A stretch of DNA of 64,000 bases from JABGQS01 sp963666505 (GTDB taxonomy: Bacteria; Bacillota; Clostridia; Christensenellales; SZUA-584). Below the pieces are notes generated by a model that saw only the letters and a list, made by a program, of their open reading frames with translations, was not told the DNA's origin and ran no database searches. Every line of letters begins with the position of its first letter. The first letter of the stretch is position 1. Location of the stretch: the NCBI GenBank assembly GCA_963666505.2, contig CAXXXL010000001.1:496001-560000 (forward strand), in the 5' to 3' direction. Positions 25,763-34,736 of the stretch are shown here, piece after piece. The translations under genes were made by a program, and so were the position numbers.

Positions 25763-26110
25763 ATGAAAGAACGCCCGAGCAAACTGGCGGTGCTGTGGAC
25801 TTCTGCAGACCGTGAGACAGCGCTGAAGATGGTGTTTATGTACACGAAAAACGCAAAAAAGAACGGATGGTTTGACGAAGTAAAGCTGGTGGTATGGGGA
25901 CCTAGCGCAAAGCTGCTGGCGGAGGATTTTGAGCTTCAGGCGTACTTTAGGAGCATGGTACAGATTGGCGTGGAGGCTATAGCGTGCAAAGCGTGTGCAG
26001 ACTCTTACGGCGTTTCAGAGGCGCTTGAAAAGCTGGGTACAAATGTTTTTTATATCGGCGAAGCATTTACACAGATATTGAAAGATGATTATACAATGAT
26101 AACTGTATAA
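25763..26110 (+). CDS. DsrE family protein
   Basis: A 115-residue DsrE/DsrF-like fold protein. Seen: LAVLWTSADRETALKMVFMYT, DEVKLVVWGPSAKLLAED, and an IACKACADSYGV stretch with two Cys three residues apart, which could carry sulfur. Family members take part in sulfur relay or peroxide-related chemistry, but many stand-alone copies have no known job. A -10 TATAAT (25738-25743) and AGGGGGA ribosome site lie upstream. Confidence 0.8.
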   Translation: MKERPSKLAVLWTSADRETALKMVFMYTKNAKKNGWFDEVKLVVWGPSAKLLAEDFELQAYFRSMVQIGVEAIACKACADSYGVSEALEKLGTNVFYIGEAFTQILKDDYTMITV

Positions 26111-26186
26111 CATTGTGATAAATGCGCTTGATAGTTTGCTGGGCGATTGCTATAATCCTATGGTATAACTTTTGAGCGGAGGAATT

Positions 26187-28331
26187 ATGACTGATATTGT
26201 TAAAAGAATTGCCGATGAGCTTGGTATAAAAATTCAGCAGGCAAAAAGCGCAGTGGAGCTTGTTGACGCAGGTAACACTATCCCGTTTATATCGAGGTAT
26301 AGGAAGGAAGCGACAGGCGGGCTTTCCGACGATGTGTTAAGGGAGCTGGAAAAGCGGCTTATATCACTACGCAAACTGGAAGAGAGAAAAACGGAAGTTA
26401 AGCGGCTTATAGAAGAAGCGGGCAGCTTGACACAGGAGATAGAAAAGAGTATTCAGAGCGCGGCCAGCCTTACCGAGGTGGACGATATATACCGGCCATT
26501 CCGGCCAAAGAGGAGAACCAGAGCTTCGGCTGCTTTGGAAAAGGGGCTGGGACCGCTTGCGGATATGATAGTTGAGCAGACGATGAGCGACGCAGAAGTA
26601 TTGCGAAGAGCCGAAGAGTTTGTGGATGCTGAAAAGGGCGTCGGAAGCGCAGAAGAAGCGGTTGACGGTGCTGGGGATATAGCTGCAGAGGTTTTTTCGG
26701 ACAACGCAGAGCTGCGGGGGCAGCTGAGGCGCTGGGTGATGCAAAACGGAGAGATTGTCTCTAAAGCGCTGACTGACAAGAGCACAGTGTATGATACTTA
26801 TTATGATTTTTCTGTTTTAGTCAGGAACATTAAGCCGCACCAGACTATGGCGCTGCGGCGTGGGGAAAAAGAGAAGATGCTGTCTGTAAAGGTGGATGCG
26901 GACGAGCAAAATGCTATGAAAATATTCTTGCGTACGGTGTCAAAAACCAGGCAGCCGGGCGCTCTTTTTACGCAGGCTGCTTTAGATTCGTATAAACGGC
27001 TTGTTTTTCCGGCGATCGAGAGAGAGATAAGGAATGCCATTGCCGAAGCTGCCGACGAGCAGGCTATCAATCTTTTTGCAGAGAACCTTAAGAACCTGCT
27101 GCTTCAGCCGCCGCTGAAAGGCAAGAGCGTGCTGGCGCTTGACCCGGGATTCAGGACGGGCAACAAGGCGGCGGTCGTTGACCCGACGGGCAAGGTGCTG
27201 GACACAGGCGTTGTATACATGACACTGAAGAACCACGACATGGAAAAAGCGAACGCACAGCTTAGTGCGCTGATTGAAAAACACAGCGTGGATATAATAG
27301 CTATAGGCAACGGAACGGCTGGCAGGGAAACGGAGCTGGCGGTGTCTGCGCTTATAAAAAAACTGGGCAGGAGCATCAGCTATGTTATCGTAAACGAGGC
27401 GGGCGCTTCAGTGTATTCCGCATCCAAGCTTGGTTCAGATGAGTTTCCCGATTTCGATGTGGCACTAAGGAGCGCTGTATCCATAGCGCGAAGATTGCAG
27501 GACCCTCTTGCAGAGCTTGTTAAGATCGAACCAAACGCTATAGGCGTAGGACAGTATCAGCACGACGTTAACCAAAAGCAGCTTTCAGCGAGCCTTGACG
27601 GTGTGGTGGAATACTGTGTTAACGAAGTGGGTGTTGATTTGAACACAGCATCTGCGCCGCTGTTAAAGCAGGTATCCGGAATTTCCGGCGCGGTAGCGGA
27701 AAACATAGTCAAATACAGAGAACAGAGCGGACGTTTTACGGGAAGAAAAGGACTGCTGAAGGTGCCGAAACTCGGCGGCAAGGCTTTCGAGCAGTGCGCA
27801 GGTTTTTTGCGCATACTGGACGGTGAGAACATACTTGACAATACTGCCATACACCCGGAATCGTACCAGGCAGTCAACAAGCTGCTGAAGCTGTCGGGCT
27901 ATAAAAAGGCTGATAAAGAATCGATTGCAAAGCTGAGGAGCAGACTTGACGCAGTGGACACGGCAAAGACAGCTGCAGATATAGGCGTTGGAGAGATGAC
28001 ACTCAAGGACATCATCGCCGAACTTAAAAAGCCGGGACGTGACCCGAGGGAGAGCCTTGACGGGCCGGAACTCAGGGTGGATGTTCTTAGCATGGAGGAT
28101 TTAAAGGAAGGCATGGTGTTGACGGGCACAGTTAGAAACGTAATAGACTTCGGTGCTTTTGTGGACATAGGAGTGCATCAGGACGGGCTTGTGCACATAT
28201 CGCAGCTGAGCAACAGCTATGTGAAACATCCTATGGATGTGGTTTCCGTTGGCGATATAGTTAAAGTAAAAGTGTTGAGTGTGGATCTTGAAAAGAAACG
28301 CATATCACTGAGCATGAAGGACACAGACTAA
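26187..28331 (+). CDS. tex: Tex-family RNA-binding transcription accessory protein
   Basis: A 714-residue Tex protein. Order of domains: N-terminal Tex helical region (IADELGIKIQQAKSAVELVD...NTIPFISRYRKEATG), YqgF/RuvX-like domain (about 315-450, LALDPGFRTGNKAAVVDP), helix-hairpin-helix pair (about 480-560, NTASAPLLKQVSGISGAVAE) and a C-terminal S1 domain (about 640-710, GTVRNVIDFGAFVDIGVHQD). Tex binds nucleic acid and acts with RNA polymerase and RNA turnover. ATG 26187 has GCGGAGG upstream; an in-frame TTG at 26172 is less likely. Confidence 0.95.
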   Translation: MTDIVKRIADELGIKIQQAKSAVELVDAGNTIPFISRYRKEATGGLSDDVLRELEKRLISLRKLEERKTEVKRLIEEAGSLTQEIEKSIQSAASLTEVDDIYRPFRPKRRTRASAALEKGLGPLADMIVEQTMSDAEVLRRAEEFVDAEKGVGSAEEAVDGAGDIAAEVFSDNAELRGQLRRWVMQNGEIVSKALTDKSTVYDTYYDFSVLVRNIKPHQTMALRRGEKEKMLSVKVDADEQNAMKIFLRTVSKTRQPGALFTQAALDSYKRLVFPAIEREIRNAIAEAADEQAINLFAENLKNLLLQPPLKGKSVLALDPGFRTGNKAAVVDPTGKVLDTGVVYMTLKNHDMEKANAQLSALIEKHSVDIIAIGNGTAGRETELAVSALIKKLGRSISYVIVNEAGASVYSASKLGSDEFPDFDVALRSAVSIARRLQDPLAELVKIEPNAIGVGQYQHDVNQKQLSASLDGVVEYCVNEVGVDLNTASAPLLKQVSGISGAVAENIVKYREQSGRFTGRKGLLKVPKLGGKAFEQCAGFLRILDGENILDNTAIHPESYQAVNKLLKLSGYKKADKESIAKLRSRLDAVDTAKTAADIGVGEMTLKDIIAELKKPGRDPRESLDGPELRVDVLSMEDLKEGMVLTGTVRNVIDFGAFVDIGVHQDGLVHISQLSNSYVKHPMDVVSVGDIVKVKVLSVDLEKKRISLSMKDTD

Positions 28332-28340
28332 AGGAGAGAT

Positions 28341-29006
28341 ATGAAACTAGCTGTATTTGATTTTGACGGAACGTTGATGAAGACGGATTCGCTGCCTTTC
28401 CTGCTTAAGATATGGGGAAGCCTGGGATATCCACGTTACAAACAATGGCTGATGTATATACGCATAGGCGGGCTGTATATAAGGTATAAACTGGGGATGA
28501 ACGGACGTATGTCTAAAGAGATGATGAAGAAGACAGCGTTTCAGAAGTTCACACGGATATTTTCCGGAATGAACAGACAGCAGATACACGGATATTTTAA
28601 AGCAGCTGCACAAAGGATAATGCCGGAGCTTAACGAACAGGTGATTGGCGAAATTGCAAAGGTGAAAAGGGAAGGTTACCACACCGTTTTGCTTTCGGGA
28701 TTCTATCATGAGCTGCTGGAGCTGATAGCGCAGAATGTAGGCATAGAGAGCGTACTCGGCACAAAACTGTATTATAACGGTTCGCAGGTCGATGCGAAAA
28801 AGAAACTGACGATAAGGACAGGGCAGGACAAGGTGGAGCGGATACTTGAAGAGTTTGGCGATGCTGACTTTACACAGAGCTGTGCGTACGCAGACAGCAT
28901 CTCTGACCTTGGGCTGCTTGAAATGGTCGGAACGCCTGTCGCAGTCTGCCCGGACAGCGGGCTTAGGCAGATAGCCGCCGACAGGAGCTGGAGGGTAATG
29001 GAGTGA
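28341..29006 (+). CDS. HAD-IB family phosphatase (SerB-like)
   Basis: A 221-residue haloacid dehalogenase-superfamily phosphatase of the phosphoserine phosphatase-like subgroup. Motif I DFDGTLMKTDS (nucleophile Asp in VFDFDGT), motif II LLSGFY, and motif III/IV in CAYADSISDLGLLEMVG are present. A helical cap lies between motifs I and II. The true substrate is unknown. Its stop overlaps the GTG start of the next gene. Confidence 0.85.
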   Translation: MKLAVFDFDGTLMKTDSLPFLLKIWGSLGYPRYKQWLMYIRIGGLYIRYKLGMNGRMSKEMMKKTAFQKFTRIFSGMNRQQIHGYFKAAAQRIMPELNEQVIGEIAKVKREGYHTVLLSGFYHELLELIAQNVGIESVLGTKLYYNGSQVDAKKKLTIRTGQDKVERILEEFGDADFTQSCAYADSISDLGLLEMVGTPVAVCPDSGLRQIAADRSWRVME

Positions 29007-29851
29007 AAGATACTCAAATTATAAAATCGAGCTTTGAAGAGTGCCGGGCGCTGACAGCAGAGCACGCTTCTTCGCTGTATAGTCCGCTTGATTCCTGGCT
29101 GGAGGAAGCACTGCTCGGGAGTGATATATATAAGTTGTTGCTTGGCGAAGAAACAGTAGGTTATTGTGCGGCCAAGGATGAGACGCTCAAGTTCTTTTAT
29201 GTTGCCGGCGACTATTTTAGCAATGCGGCCGATTTTTTGGAGAAAGTCGTTGAAGAGCTTGGAATAAAAAAGATAATGGGCATAACACAGGACAGTGCAT
29301 TATGTGCATTGCTGGGCGAATGGGATTTTGAGATAAAAAGGGACGCATGGATATTCTGTGACAGCGCAAGAAAGACGAAGCAGAAGACAAAAGACACTGT
29401 GTTTCGCAAAGCGGAAGCGGACGACTGCGACAGGTTAAGGCGGATATCCGGGGATTTCTTTGATGAAGAGAGCTGCGGCTATAACAGTCTTGAAGAACGC
29501 ATTGAAGCCGGTACGATATTCGTTTTGGAGCGAAAGGACGGCTCATTGCTTGGCGGAGGGATAATCGAATACGGCAGAGTGTGCACAGAATGTGTATCTA
29601 TCGGGATGTTCACAAACCCGGAGTTCAGGCGCAAAGGCACCGCAAGGACAATACTGCTGAGTCTTAAAGAACATGTGTATAAAATAGGCAAAAAGCCGGT
29701 TGCAGGCTGCTGGTATTACAACACTCTTTCGAGAAAGAGTCTTGAATCGGCAGGTATGAATGCAGCATCGTTCGTATTTGAAGCAGAGCTTGCAGGGAAA
29801 GACAAGCCGCCGAAAATGACGGGAAACCGGCCGGGTGAGCTCGTGGAATAA
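29003..29851 (+). CDS. GNAT acetyltransferase, probably two-domain
   Basis: A 282-residue protein. The C-terminal half is a clear GNAT domain: RKAEADDCDRLRRI, GGGIIEYGR, TNPEFRRKGTARTILLSL (acetyl-CoA loop), CWYYNTLSRKSLESAGM. The N-terminal 125 residues resemble a degenerate GNAT fold (GYCAAKDETLKFFYV) without the pyrophosphate loop. Such tandem GNAT proteins are known. The GTG start overlaps the HAD stop by 4 bases. A terminator follows. Confidence 0.8.
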   Translation: MKDTQIIKSSFEECRALTAEHASSLYSPLDSWLEEALLGSDIYKLLLGEETVGYCAAKDETLKFFYVAGDYFSNAADFLEKVVEELGIKKIMGITQDSALCALLGEWDFEIKRDAWIFCDSARKTKQKTKDTVFRKAEADDCDRLRRISGDFFDEESCGYNSLEERIEAGTIFVLERKDGSLLGGGIIEYGRVCTECVSIGMFTNPEFRRKGTARTILLSLKEHVYKIGKKPVAGCWYYNTLSRKSLESAGMNAASFVFEAELAGKDKPPKMTGNRPGELVE

Positions 29852-29869
29852 AAAATGAAAGATGAACAG

Positions 29870-29897
29870 AGCGGCAGAGGCAAGCCGCTTTTTTTTG
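29870..29897 (+). terminator. Rho-independent terminator
   Basis: AGCGGC / GCCGCT (29870-29875 with 29884-29889) followed by eight T. Confidence 0.8.
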
Positions 29898-30178
29898 TGT
29901 TGATTTTGCTAAACAGGGAACTTTTGATAAAAAAAAGTGCAAAGAGATGGGTAATCCGCTTCACAATAGTATAAAAGTATTTGTAAATGCGGAGATAGGA
30001 AATGAGGGGAGAATTAAAGTACGGTATTGACTTACTACTAAGATGATGTAAAGGCGAAGTTTGTTTTAAAGAGATACAGGAAAATTTAAGTTATTTTGTA
30101 ACTTTTTCTGCGTTGATAAATCGAATATTTTTATAACCAGTAACAACGGGGCTTTTTAGTTATTATTTAGGAGGCGAC
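29898..30178 (+). other. Gene-poor AT-rich stretch
   Basis: I see no convincing gene. A 27-codon open frame beginning near 29947 is too short and plain to call. The end (from about 30090) holds a TTATTTTGTAAC block with a T run that recurs before the gene at 30523. Confidence 0.5.
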
Positions 30179-30484
30179 ATGGTAGCAAGCGGTAAGAAAA
30201 TCTTTATAATACCCCCGGCTAGCGGTTGTAGCGACGCTTTTTGTAGAAATCTTTGCATGGTATGGAACAAACAGCGGGCTTGTATCAGTCATTATAGCGT
30301 AAAAAAGTGTCGAGGTTATTGTGCTGGCGCATGTAAAAAACGTGATGCAGAAAAGGTATATTTCTTCTGGAGGGCCGTTTTTTTCAGTAACACTGCGCTG
30401 CTGGTTATAATTAAGTATATTTATAATTCTGAAAATAAAAAAAGGCATAAATACACATTATTTTGTAACCTTTTTTTAGGCTGA
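30179..30484 (+). pseudogene. Possible decayed small membrane protein gene
   Basis: Frame 30179-30484 is open for 101 codons behind an excellent TTAGGAGG site, but the protein is odd: Cys-rich and without a clear fold. A neighbouring frame from about 30219 reads as a typical membrane helix (LAVVATLFVEIFAWYG), reached by losing one C from a CCCCC tract. The C-terminal end in the first frame (a hydrophobic stretch, then NSENKKRHK) resembles the end of the gene at 30523 (SNNKKRRDQ). Its leader is shared as well. I read it as a diverged or frameshifted relative of that gene; it may also be a genuine unknown small protein. Confidence 0.35.
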
Positions 30485-30522
30485 GACGTTTTAATATATG
30501 GAATCTTTATTTAGGAGGCAAA

Positions 30523-30798
30523 ATGAGAACGGGTGGTAGGAGAGCATTCTGTATACTGACAGTTATATTATTTCTTTTGGTTTCTTTTTTAACTGCGGCA
30601 ACAGCTTTTGCAACCGGAAGTGATACGGCTGAAGAAGCTGCGTCGGAGTTTCCACCGGAATCAATATCCGTTTTCTCGCTAGTAGCGCTGATAGGCTGCG
30701 GGGCAGTGACGATATTTATAGTGGTTACAAGCATTGTTTCGAACAATAAAAAAAGAAGAGATCAGGATTTGAGACAGCAGGAGCGCATTCTTAACTAA
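30523..30798 (+). CDS. Small exported/membrane protein
   Basis: A 91-residue protein with an N-terminal signal-like segment (FCILTVILFLLVSFLTAATA, cleavage possible after AFA), a short acidic/Ser-Pro loop, one transmembrane helix (about residues 48-72) and a basic tail SNNKKRRDQDLRQQ. No family is recognised. ATTTAGGAGG lies before the ATG. The leader shares a TTATTTTGTAAC block and the ribosome site context with the candidate pseudogene at 30179. A terminator follows at 30861. Confidence 0.65.
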   Translation: MRTGGRRAFCILTVILFLLVSFLTAATAFATGSDTAEEAASEFPPESISVFSLVALIGCGAVTIFIVVTSIVSNNKKRRDQDLRQQERILN

Positions 30799-30860
30799 CA
30801 AATTTGTGCGCGTAAAAAGAAGTTTAATTTTATACAGAATAATGAGTTATAACAATGCCA

Positions 30861-30890
30861 AAACCGTCTGATAAACAGGCGGTTTATTTT
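30861..30890 (+). terminator. Rho-independent terminator
   Basis: A 10-bp stem (30861-30870 with 30876-30885, one G-U pair) then ATTTT. Confidence 0.7.
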
Positions 30891-30960
30891 ATCAAAAAAC
30901 TTTTTATATATGCTGGGATTATGATACAATTGTGACATAAGAAACAGAAAAGGTGCTGAT

Positions 30961-31713
30961 ATGAAGATAATTTCATGGAACGTTAACGGACTGAGGGCAT
31001 GTGTGAAGAAAGGGTTCAAAGATTTTTTCGGCAGCGTTGACGCAGATATATTCTGCGTTCAGGAAACGAAGCTGCAGGATGGGGACATATCTCTTGAATT
31101 GCCGGGATATGAACAGTTTTGGAGCCATGCGGACAAAAAAGGATATTCAGGTACTGCTGTTTTTGCTAAGCAGCAGCCGATAAGCGTTTCAGAGGGCATG
31201 GGCATTGATGAACACGATCACGAGGGGCGTTTGCTCAATCTGGAGTATGATGGATTCTATCTTGTAAACGTGTATGCGCCGAACTCGCAGGAAGAGCTGA
31301 GGCGCCTTGAGTATCGGATGAAGTGGGAGGATGACTTTAGGGAATATGCAGAGCGGCTCAAAGAAAAAAAGCCTGTTATAATATGCGGCGATCTGAACGT
31401 GGCGCACGAAGAGATAGACTTGAAGAACCCGGACACCAACCGCAGGAACGCCGGGTTTACCGACGAAGAGCGTCGGAAGTTTTCGCAGCTTCTTGAAGCC
31501 GGGTTTATTGATGCGTTCAGATACCTTTACCCGGATGTTACTCAAATGTATTCATATTGGTCATACAGATTTGGCGCACGAGGACGCAACGCAGGGTGGA
31601 GGATAGATTATACCTGCGTGGAACAGGCGCTGAAGGAAGAAATAAAGGAATCAAAGATGCACACGGCCGTGATGGGATCTGACCACTGCCCTATAGAACT
31701 TGATATATTCTAG
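30961..31713 (+). CDS. xth: Exodeoxyribonuclease III
   Basis: A 250-residue AP endonuclease/3'-5' exonuclease of the exonuclease III family, for base excision repair. The whole catalytic set is visible: ISWNVNGLRA (Asn), QETKLQ (Glu metal ligand), VNVYAPNSQEE (Tyr), CGDLNVAHEEIDLKNP (Asp, Asn), and the terminal GSDHCPIELD (Asp-His). Length is standard. An extended -10 box (TGATACAAT ending at 30930) lies upstream. Confidence 0.95.
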   Translation: MKIISWNVNGLRACVKKGFKDFFGSVDADIFCVQETKLQDGDISLELPGYEQFWSHADKKGYSGTAVFAKQQPISVSEGMGIDEHDHEGRLLNLEYDGFYLVNVYAPNSQEELRRLEYRMKWEDDFREYAERLKEKKPVIICGDLNVAHEEIDLKNPDTNRRNAGFTDEERRKFSQLLEAGFIDAFRYLYPDVTQMYSYWSYRFGARGRNAGWRIDYTCVEQALKEEIKESKMHTAVMGSDHCPIELDIF

Positions 31714-31765
31714 AAGACGCAGGGCGGCCTTTGAAACGGCAAAAAGAGTAAAGGAGAGTAGTAAA

Positions 31766-32134
31766 ATGTCGAAAAACAAACAGCTTTCGGGGTTGATAAC
31801 AGGGCTTACAGCACTGCTTGCAGTGGGGGCTTTCTTCATAATCAGTTTTGCTAGTGATGGTTGGCCTTACGCATGGATAGTATTTCTTTCCATCCCATTT
31901 GTTGCAATAGTAACGAATATTATATTTACCAAAAAGGATAAGATTAGCCATATAACCGGCGCTGTGGCGATACTTTGCGTTGTAGGGTTTCTGCTGATGG
32001 GGATTTTGGGCAGCCTTTGGAGCTTTGCCTGGATAATATTCCTGCTTATACCCATCACAGGGATAATAGTGAATATGATAAAGACCGTAAGGAAAGACAA
32101 GAAAGACCCAGGGGAAGAAACACAGGATATATAA
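31766..32134 (+). CDS. Four-helix membrane protein with internal duplication
   Basis: A 122-residue membrane protein. Four hydrophobic segments form two similar halves: YAWIVFLSIPFVAIVTNII (about residues 35-53) and FAWIIFLLIPITGIIVNMI (about 88-106), each after a GW/LW turn and before a Lys-rich stretch. This indicates an old tandem duplication. Function unknown. ATG 31766 follows AAAGGAGAG; an open frame upstream is not needed. A strong terminator follows. Confidence 0.7.
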   Translation: MSKNKQLSGLITGLTALLAVGAFFIISFASDGWPYAWIVFLSIPFVAIVTNIIFTKKDKISHITGAVAILCVVGFLLMGILGSLWSFAWIIFLLIPITGIIVNMIKTVRKDKKDPGEETQDI

Positions 32135-32187
32135 AAATCGGAAATGAGCAGCTGCTGTTGTATTGAAAGCGGGCTGCAAAATTTTGT

Positions 32188-32210
32188 GCGCCGGAACGCC
32201 GGCGCTTTTT
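32188..32210 (+). terminator. Rho-independent terminator
   Basis: Perfect GC-rich stem GCGCCGG / CCGGCGC (32188-32194, 32199-32205) plus five T. Confidence 0.85.
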
Positions 32211-32297
32211 GCTGTTATTTGTATAAAAAGTGAATAATGGATGAACTTACAGCGATGGGTGTTGCCGCTGAAGATATGTGGATATATACTCTTACTT

Positions 32298-32933
32298 ATG
32301 GAAAAGAGCGTAAATACAAAAAGAATATATGGCTTTGCGACAAATGCAAGGCTTCTTAACGATATGTTGTCGAATATTCAAGACCTTCGGCGTGCTTCGA
32401 GACGAGGCAAAGTAAGCAAAGAGTTTCAGGAAAGAATAATGATGGGCGTTACCAGCGTTAACGGCTGCGAGATGTGCAGCTATTATCATACAGGCGAGTC
32501 GCTCAAACTTGGGATGAGCAAGGAAGAGATAGACAGCGTCCTTGGCGGGGAGTACCTTGGTGTGCCGGAATATGAGCTGCCTGCAGTTTTGTATGCACAG
32601 CACTATGCCGAAACGACAGGGCGTCCGGAAGAGCTGGTGAAGAAGGAGTTTGAGAAGCGTTATGACGAGCAGACTGCACAGGACATCACTGCTTTTATAA
32701 GGGCTATAATGGTGGGCAACGCACAGGGGAATATCGCCGGTGCGCTGAAAAACAGACTGAAAGGCAAGCCTGAGAAAAACAGCAGCTTGGCTAAAGAACT
32801 CTGTGTGATGCTGGGTGATATAATACTGATGCCTGTGCTGCTAATAAAAGCGCTTGTCACCATGCCGTTTAAGGCAAAGAATAGCAGAAGCGCCGCAAGG
32901 AACATCACCCGATTCAGCTTTAGACTTTCATAA
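32298..32933 (+). CDS. Carboxymuconolactone decarboxylase/AhpD-like protein
   Basis: A 211-residue protein with an AhpD-type core: RIMMGVTSVNGCEMCSYYHTGESLKLG holds the CxxC and the downstream His used in peroxidase or disulfide chemistry. The C-terminal part is basic with a hydrophobic segment (LCVMLGDIILMPVLLIKALV), suggesting membrane contact. I start it at ATG 32298, where family members begin (KRIYGF follows). An ATG 19 codons earlier lacks a better ribosome site. It stands alone, 120 bases before the biosynthetic locus. Confidence 0.78.
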   Translation: MEKSVNTKRIYGFATNARLLNDMLSNIQDLRRASRRGKVSKEFQERIMMGVTSVNGCEMCSYYHTGESLKLGMSKEEIDSVLGGEYLGVPEYELPAVLYAQHYAETTGRPEELVKKEFEKRYDEQTAQDITAFIRAIMVGNAQGNIAGALKNRLKGKPEKNSSLAKELCVMLGDIILMPVLLIKALVTMPFKAKNSRSAARNITRFSFRLS

Positions 32934-32976
32934 CCTGGCAAAACAAGCATAGCAAGGGCTCCTTTGACGTTTTTGT

Positions 32977-33006
32977 TGAAAACTTTTCGCTCATATGCTA
33001 ATATAT
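32977..33006 (+). promoter_or_regulatory. Putative promoter of the acyl ligase/NRPS locus
   Basis: TTGAAA (32977-32982) lies about 17 bases before an AT-rich -10-like block near 33000, about 50 bases before the acyl ligase start. A GAGGG ribosome site precedes ATG 33053. Confidence 0.45.
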
Positions 33007-33052
33007 GTTTAAATTAAAAAGTAAAATATTTAATATGGAATGAGGGTATCAT

Positions 33053-34735
33053 ATGAAGGCAGTTACAAAGAGTTATCCGTTGAATCCCATTGAAAAAATT
33101 TCAGATTTAAAAGCCTTAACAGACAGAAGCGTCAGAGTATACGGAAAAGCACCGGCTTTCAGGACGATGCTTGGCAAGACAGAATACGAGACAAAGACTT
33201 ATGAGCAGTTCGGCAGTGAACTCTGCGAGCTTGCGAACGCTTTGATTGAAAACGGATGGCAGGACAAGCGAATCGCTTTGATAGGCGAAAATTCATACCA
33301 CTGGCTGCTTTCTTATTTTGCAGTGGTGAACATAGGCGCAACTGTGGTTCCGCTGGACAAAGAACTTGACGAAGATGAGATAGTAGAGCTGATAAAAAGG
33401 TCCGGTTCTTCTGTATTGATACACTCGGAGAATTATGACGAAGAAGCGGAGTTTGCAGCACAGAAAGTCAAAGGTTTAAGGAGAGTTTCTCTTGGTAAAA
33501 AGAAAAGCGCCGATACTACACTGACAGTGCTTCTTGACCAGGGGAAAGACATTTTAAGCGCAGGTACAGACAAATACTCAGGTATTGAGCTTGACCGGGA
33601 AAAGGTGTGTTCGATACTCTTCACCTCGGGGACGACCGGAAAAAGCAAAGGCGTTATGCTGTGCCACAGAAATTTGGCAGCAAACGTCGTGTCTGCATGT
33701 GAGAATGTTAAGTTTGAAGCTGACGATGTTCTGGTTTCAATACTGCCGATACACCACTCCTATGAAGATATGTGCGGCATTTTTGGGCCAATGAACTATG
33801 GCTCGTGTATTGCTTTCTGCGAAGAGATCAAACGTCTGCCTGATGCACTTGCACTGTTCAAACCGACAATTATGGTGCTTGTACCGCTTTATGTGGAGAC
33901 ATTCTACAGAAAGATATGGAACGCTGCGGCGGAGAGCGGACAGGAGAGCAAGCTTAGGATGGGTATAAAGATAGGCAACGCTCTTGCGGCAGTCGGAATA
34001 GATATCCGGGATTCACTGCTTGCTGACGTCAGGAAGGCGTTCGGGGGCAGGCTTAAGTCTATAGTGTGCGGCGGAGCATACTTGAATCCAGACTATATAA
34101 AGCGGTATAAGAGCTTTGGAGTAACTATAATACAGGGATATGGAATAACGGAGTGTTCTCCGATAATATCATCCAACCGCAACAAGCATATCAAAGCAAA
34201 GTCTGTGGGATGGATATTCTCGTGCAACGAAGTTAGGTTCGATAAACAGGGGCAGATACTCGTGAAAGGCGAAAATGTGATGCTTGGATATCTTGACGAC
34301 GAACAGGGTACTAAGGAAGCTTTTGACGGGGAGTGGTTCAAGACCGGGGACCTTGGATATAAGGGCAAAGACGGTTATCTGTATTTTGCGGGCAGGTGCA
34401 AAAACCTTATTGTTTTAAAGAATGGCAAAAACATAATGCCAGATGAAATAGAGTCGCTTCTTATCCAGACCCCTTTGATTGCAGAGTGTATGGTAAAGGA
34501 ATCTATCGGAGACGAGAACGGATCTGAGAGTATAATGGCGATTATATATCCCGACCCTGCGGCAACAAAAGGCATGAATACTAGCAAAATATTGAGCGAG
34601 ATACAAAAAGATGTGGACGGGATAAACCAGTCTCTCGTATACTATAAGAGGATAAACAATTTCCTGATTAGAGAGAATGAGTTCCCGAAGACGACAACGA
34701 AGAAAATACAACGATATAAGGTAGGCAAAGAGTGA
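33053..34735 (+). CDS. AMP-forming acyl ligase (fatty acyl-ACP/CoA ligase type)
   Basis: A 560-residue adenylate-forming enzyme of the long-chain acyl ligase branch. Core motifs: LFTSGTTGKSKGVMLCHRN (P-loop, about residues 189-207), IQGYGITECSPIIS, TGDLGYKGKDGYLYFAGRCK, and the catalytic Lys near the C-terminus in TTTKKIQRYK. One base separates it from a discrete ACP gene. The likely job is to activate a fatty acid and load it on that ACP, which then feeds the starter condensation domain of the NRPS (inference from gene order). It is not part of the primary fab operon. Confidence 0.85.
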   Translation: MKAVTKSYPLNPIEKISDLKALTDRSVRVYGKAPAFRTMLGKTEYETKTYEQFGSELCELANALIENGWQDKRIALIGENSYHWLLSYFAVVNIGATVVPLDKELDEDEIVELIKRSGSSVLIHSENYDEEAEFAAQKVKGLRRVSLGKKKSADTTLTVLLDQGKDILSAGTDKYSGIELDREKVCSILFTSGTTGKSKGVMLCHRNLAANVVSACENVKFEADDVLVSILPIHHSYEDMCGIFGPMNYGSCIAFCEEIKRLPDALALFKPTIMVLVPLYVETFYRKIWNAAAESGQESKLRMGIKIGNALAAVGIDIRDSLLADVRKAFGGRLKSIVCGGAYLNPDYIKRYKSFGVTIIQGYGITECSPIISSNRNKHIKAKSVGWIFSCNEVRFDKQGQILVKGENVMLGYLDDEQGTKEAFDGEWFKTGDLGYKGKDGYLYFAGRCKNLIVLKNGKNIMPDEIESLLIQTPLIAECMVKESIGDENGSESIMAIIYPDPAATKGMNTSKILSEIQKDVDGINQSLVYYKRINNFLIRENEFPKTTTKKIQRYKVGKE

Positions 34736-34736
34736 T

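Noticed and set aside
32237..32359. 40-codon frame overlapping the AhpD-like gene start
   Set aside because: No ribosome site and no family resemblance; the AhpD-like frame explains the stretch better.
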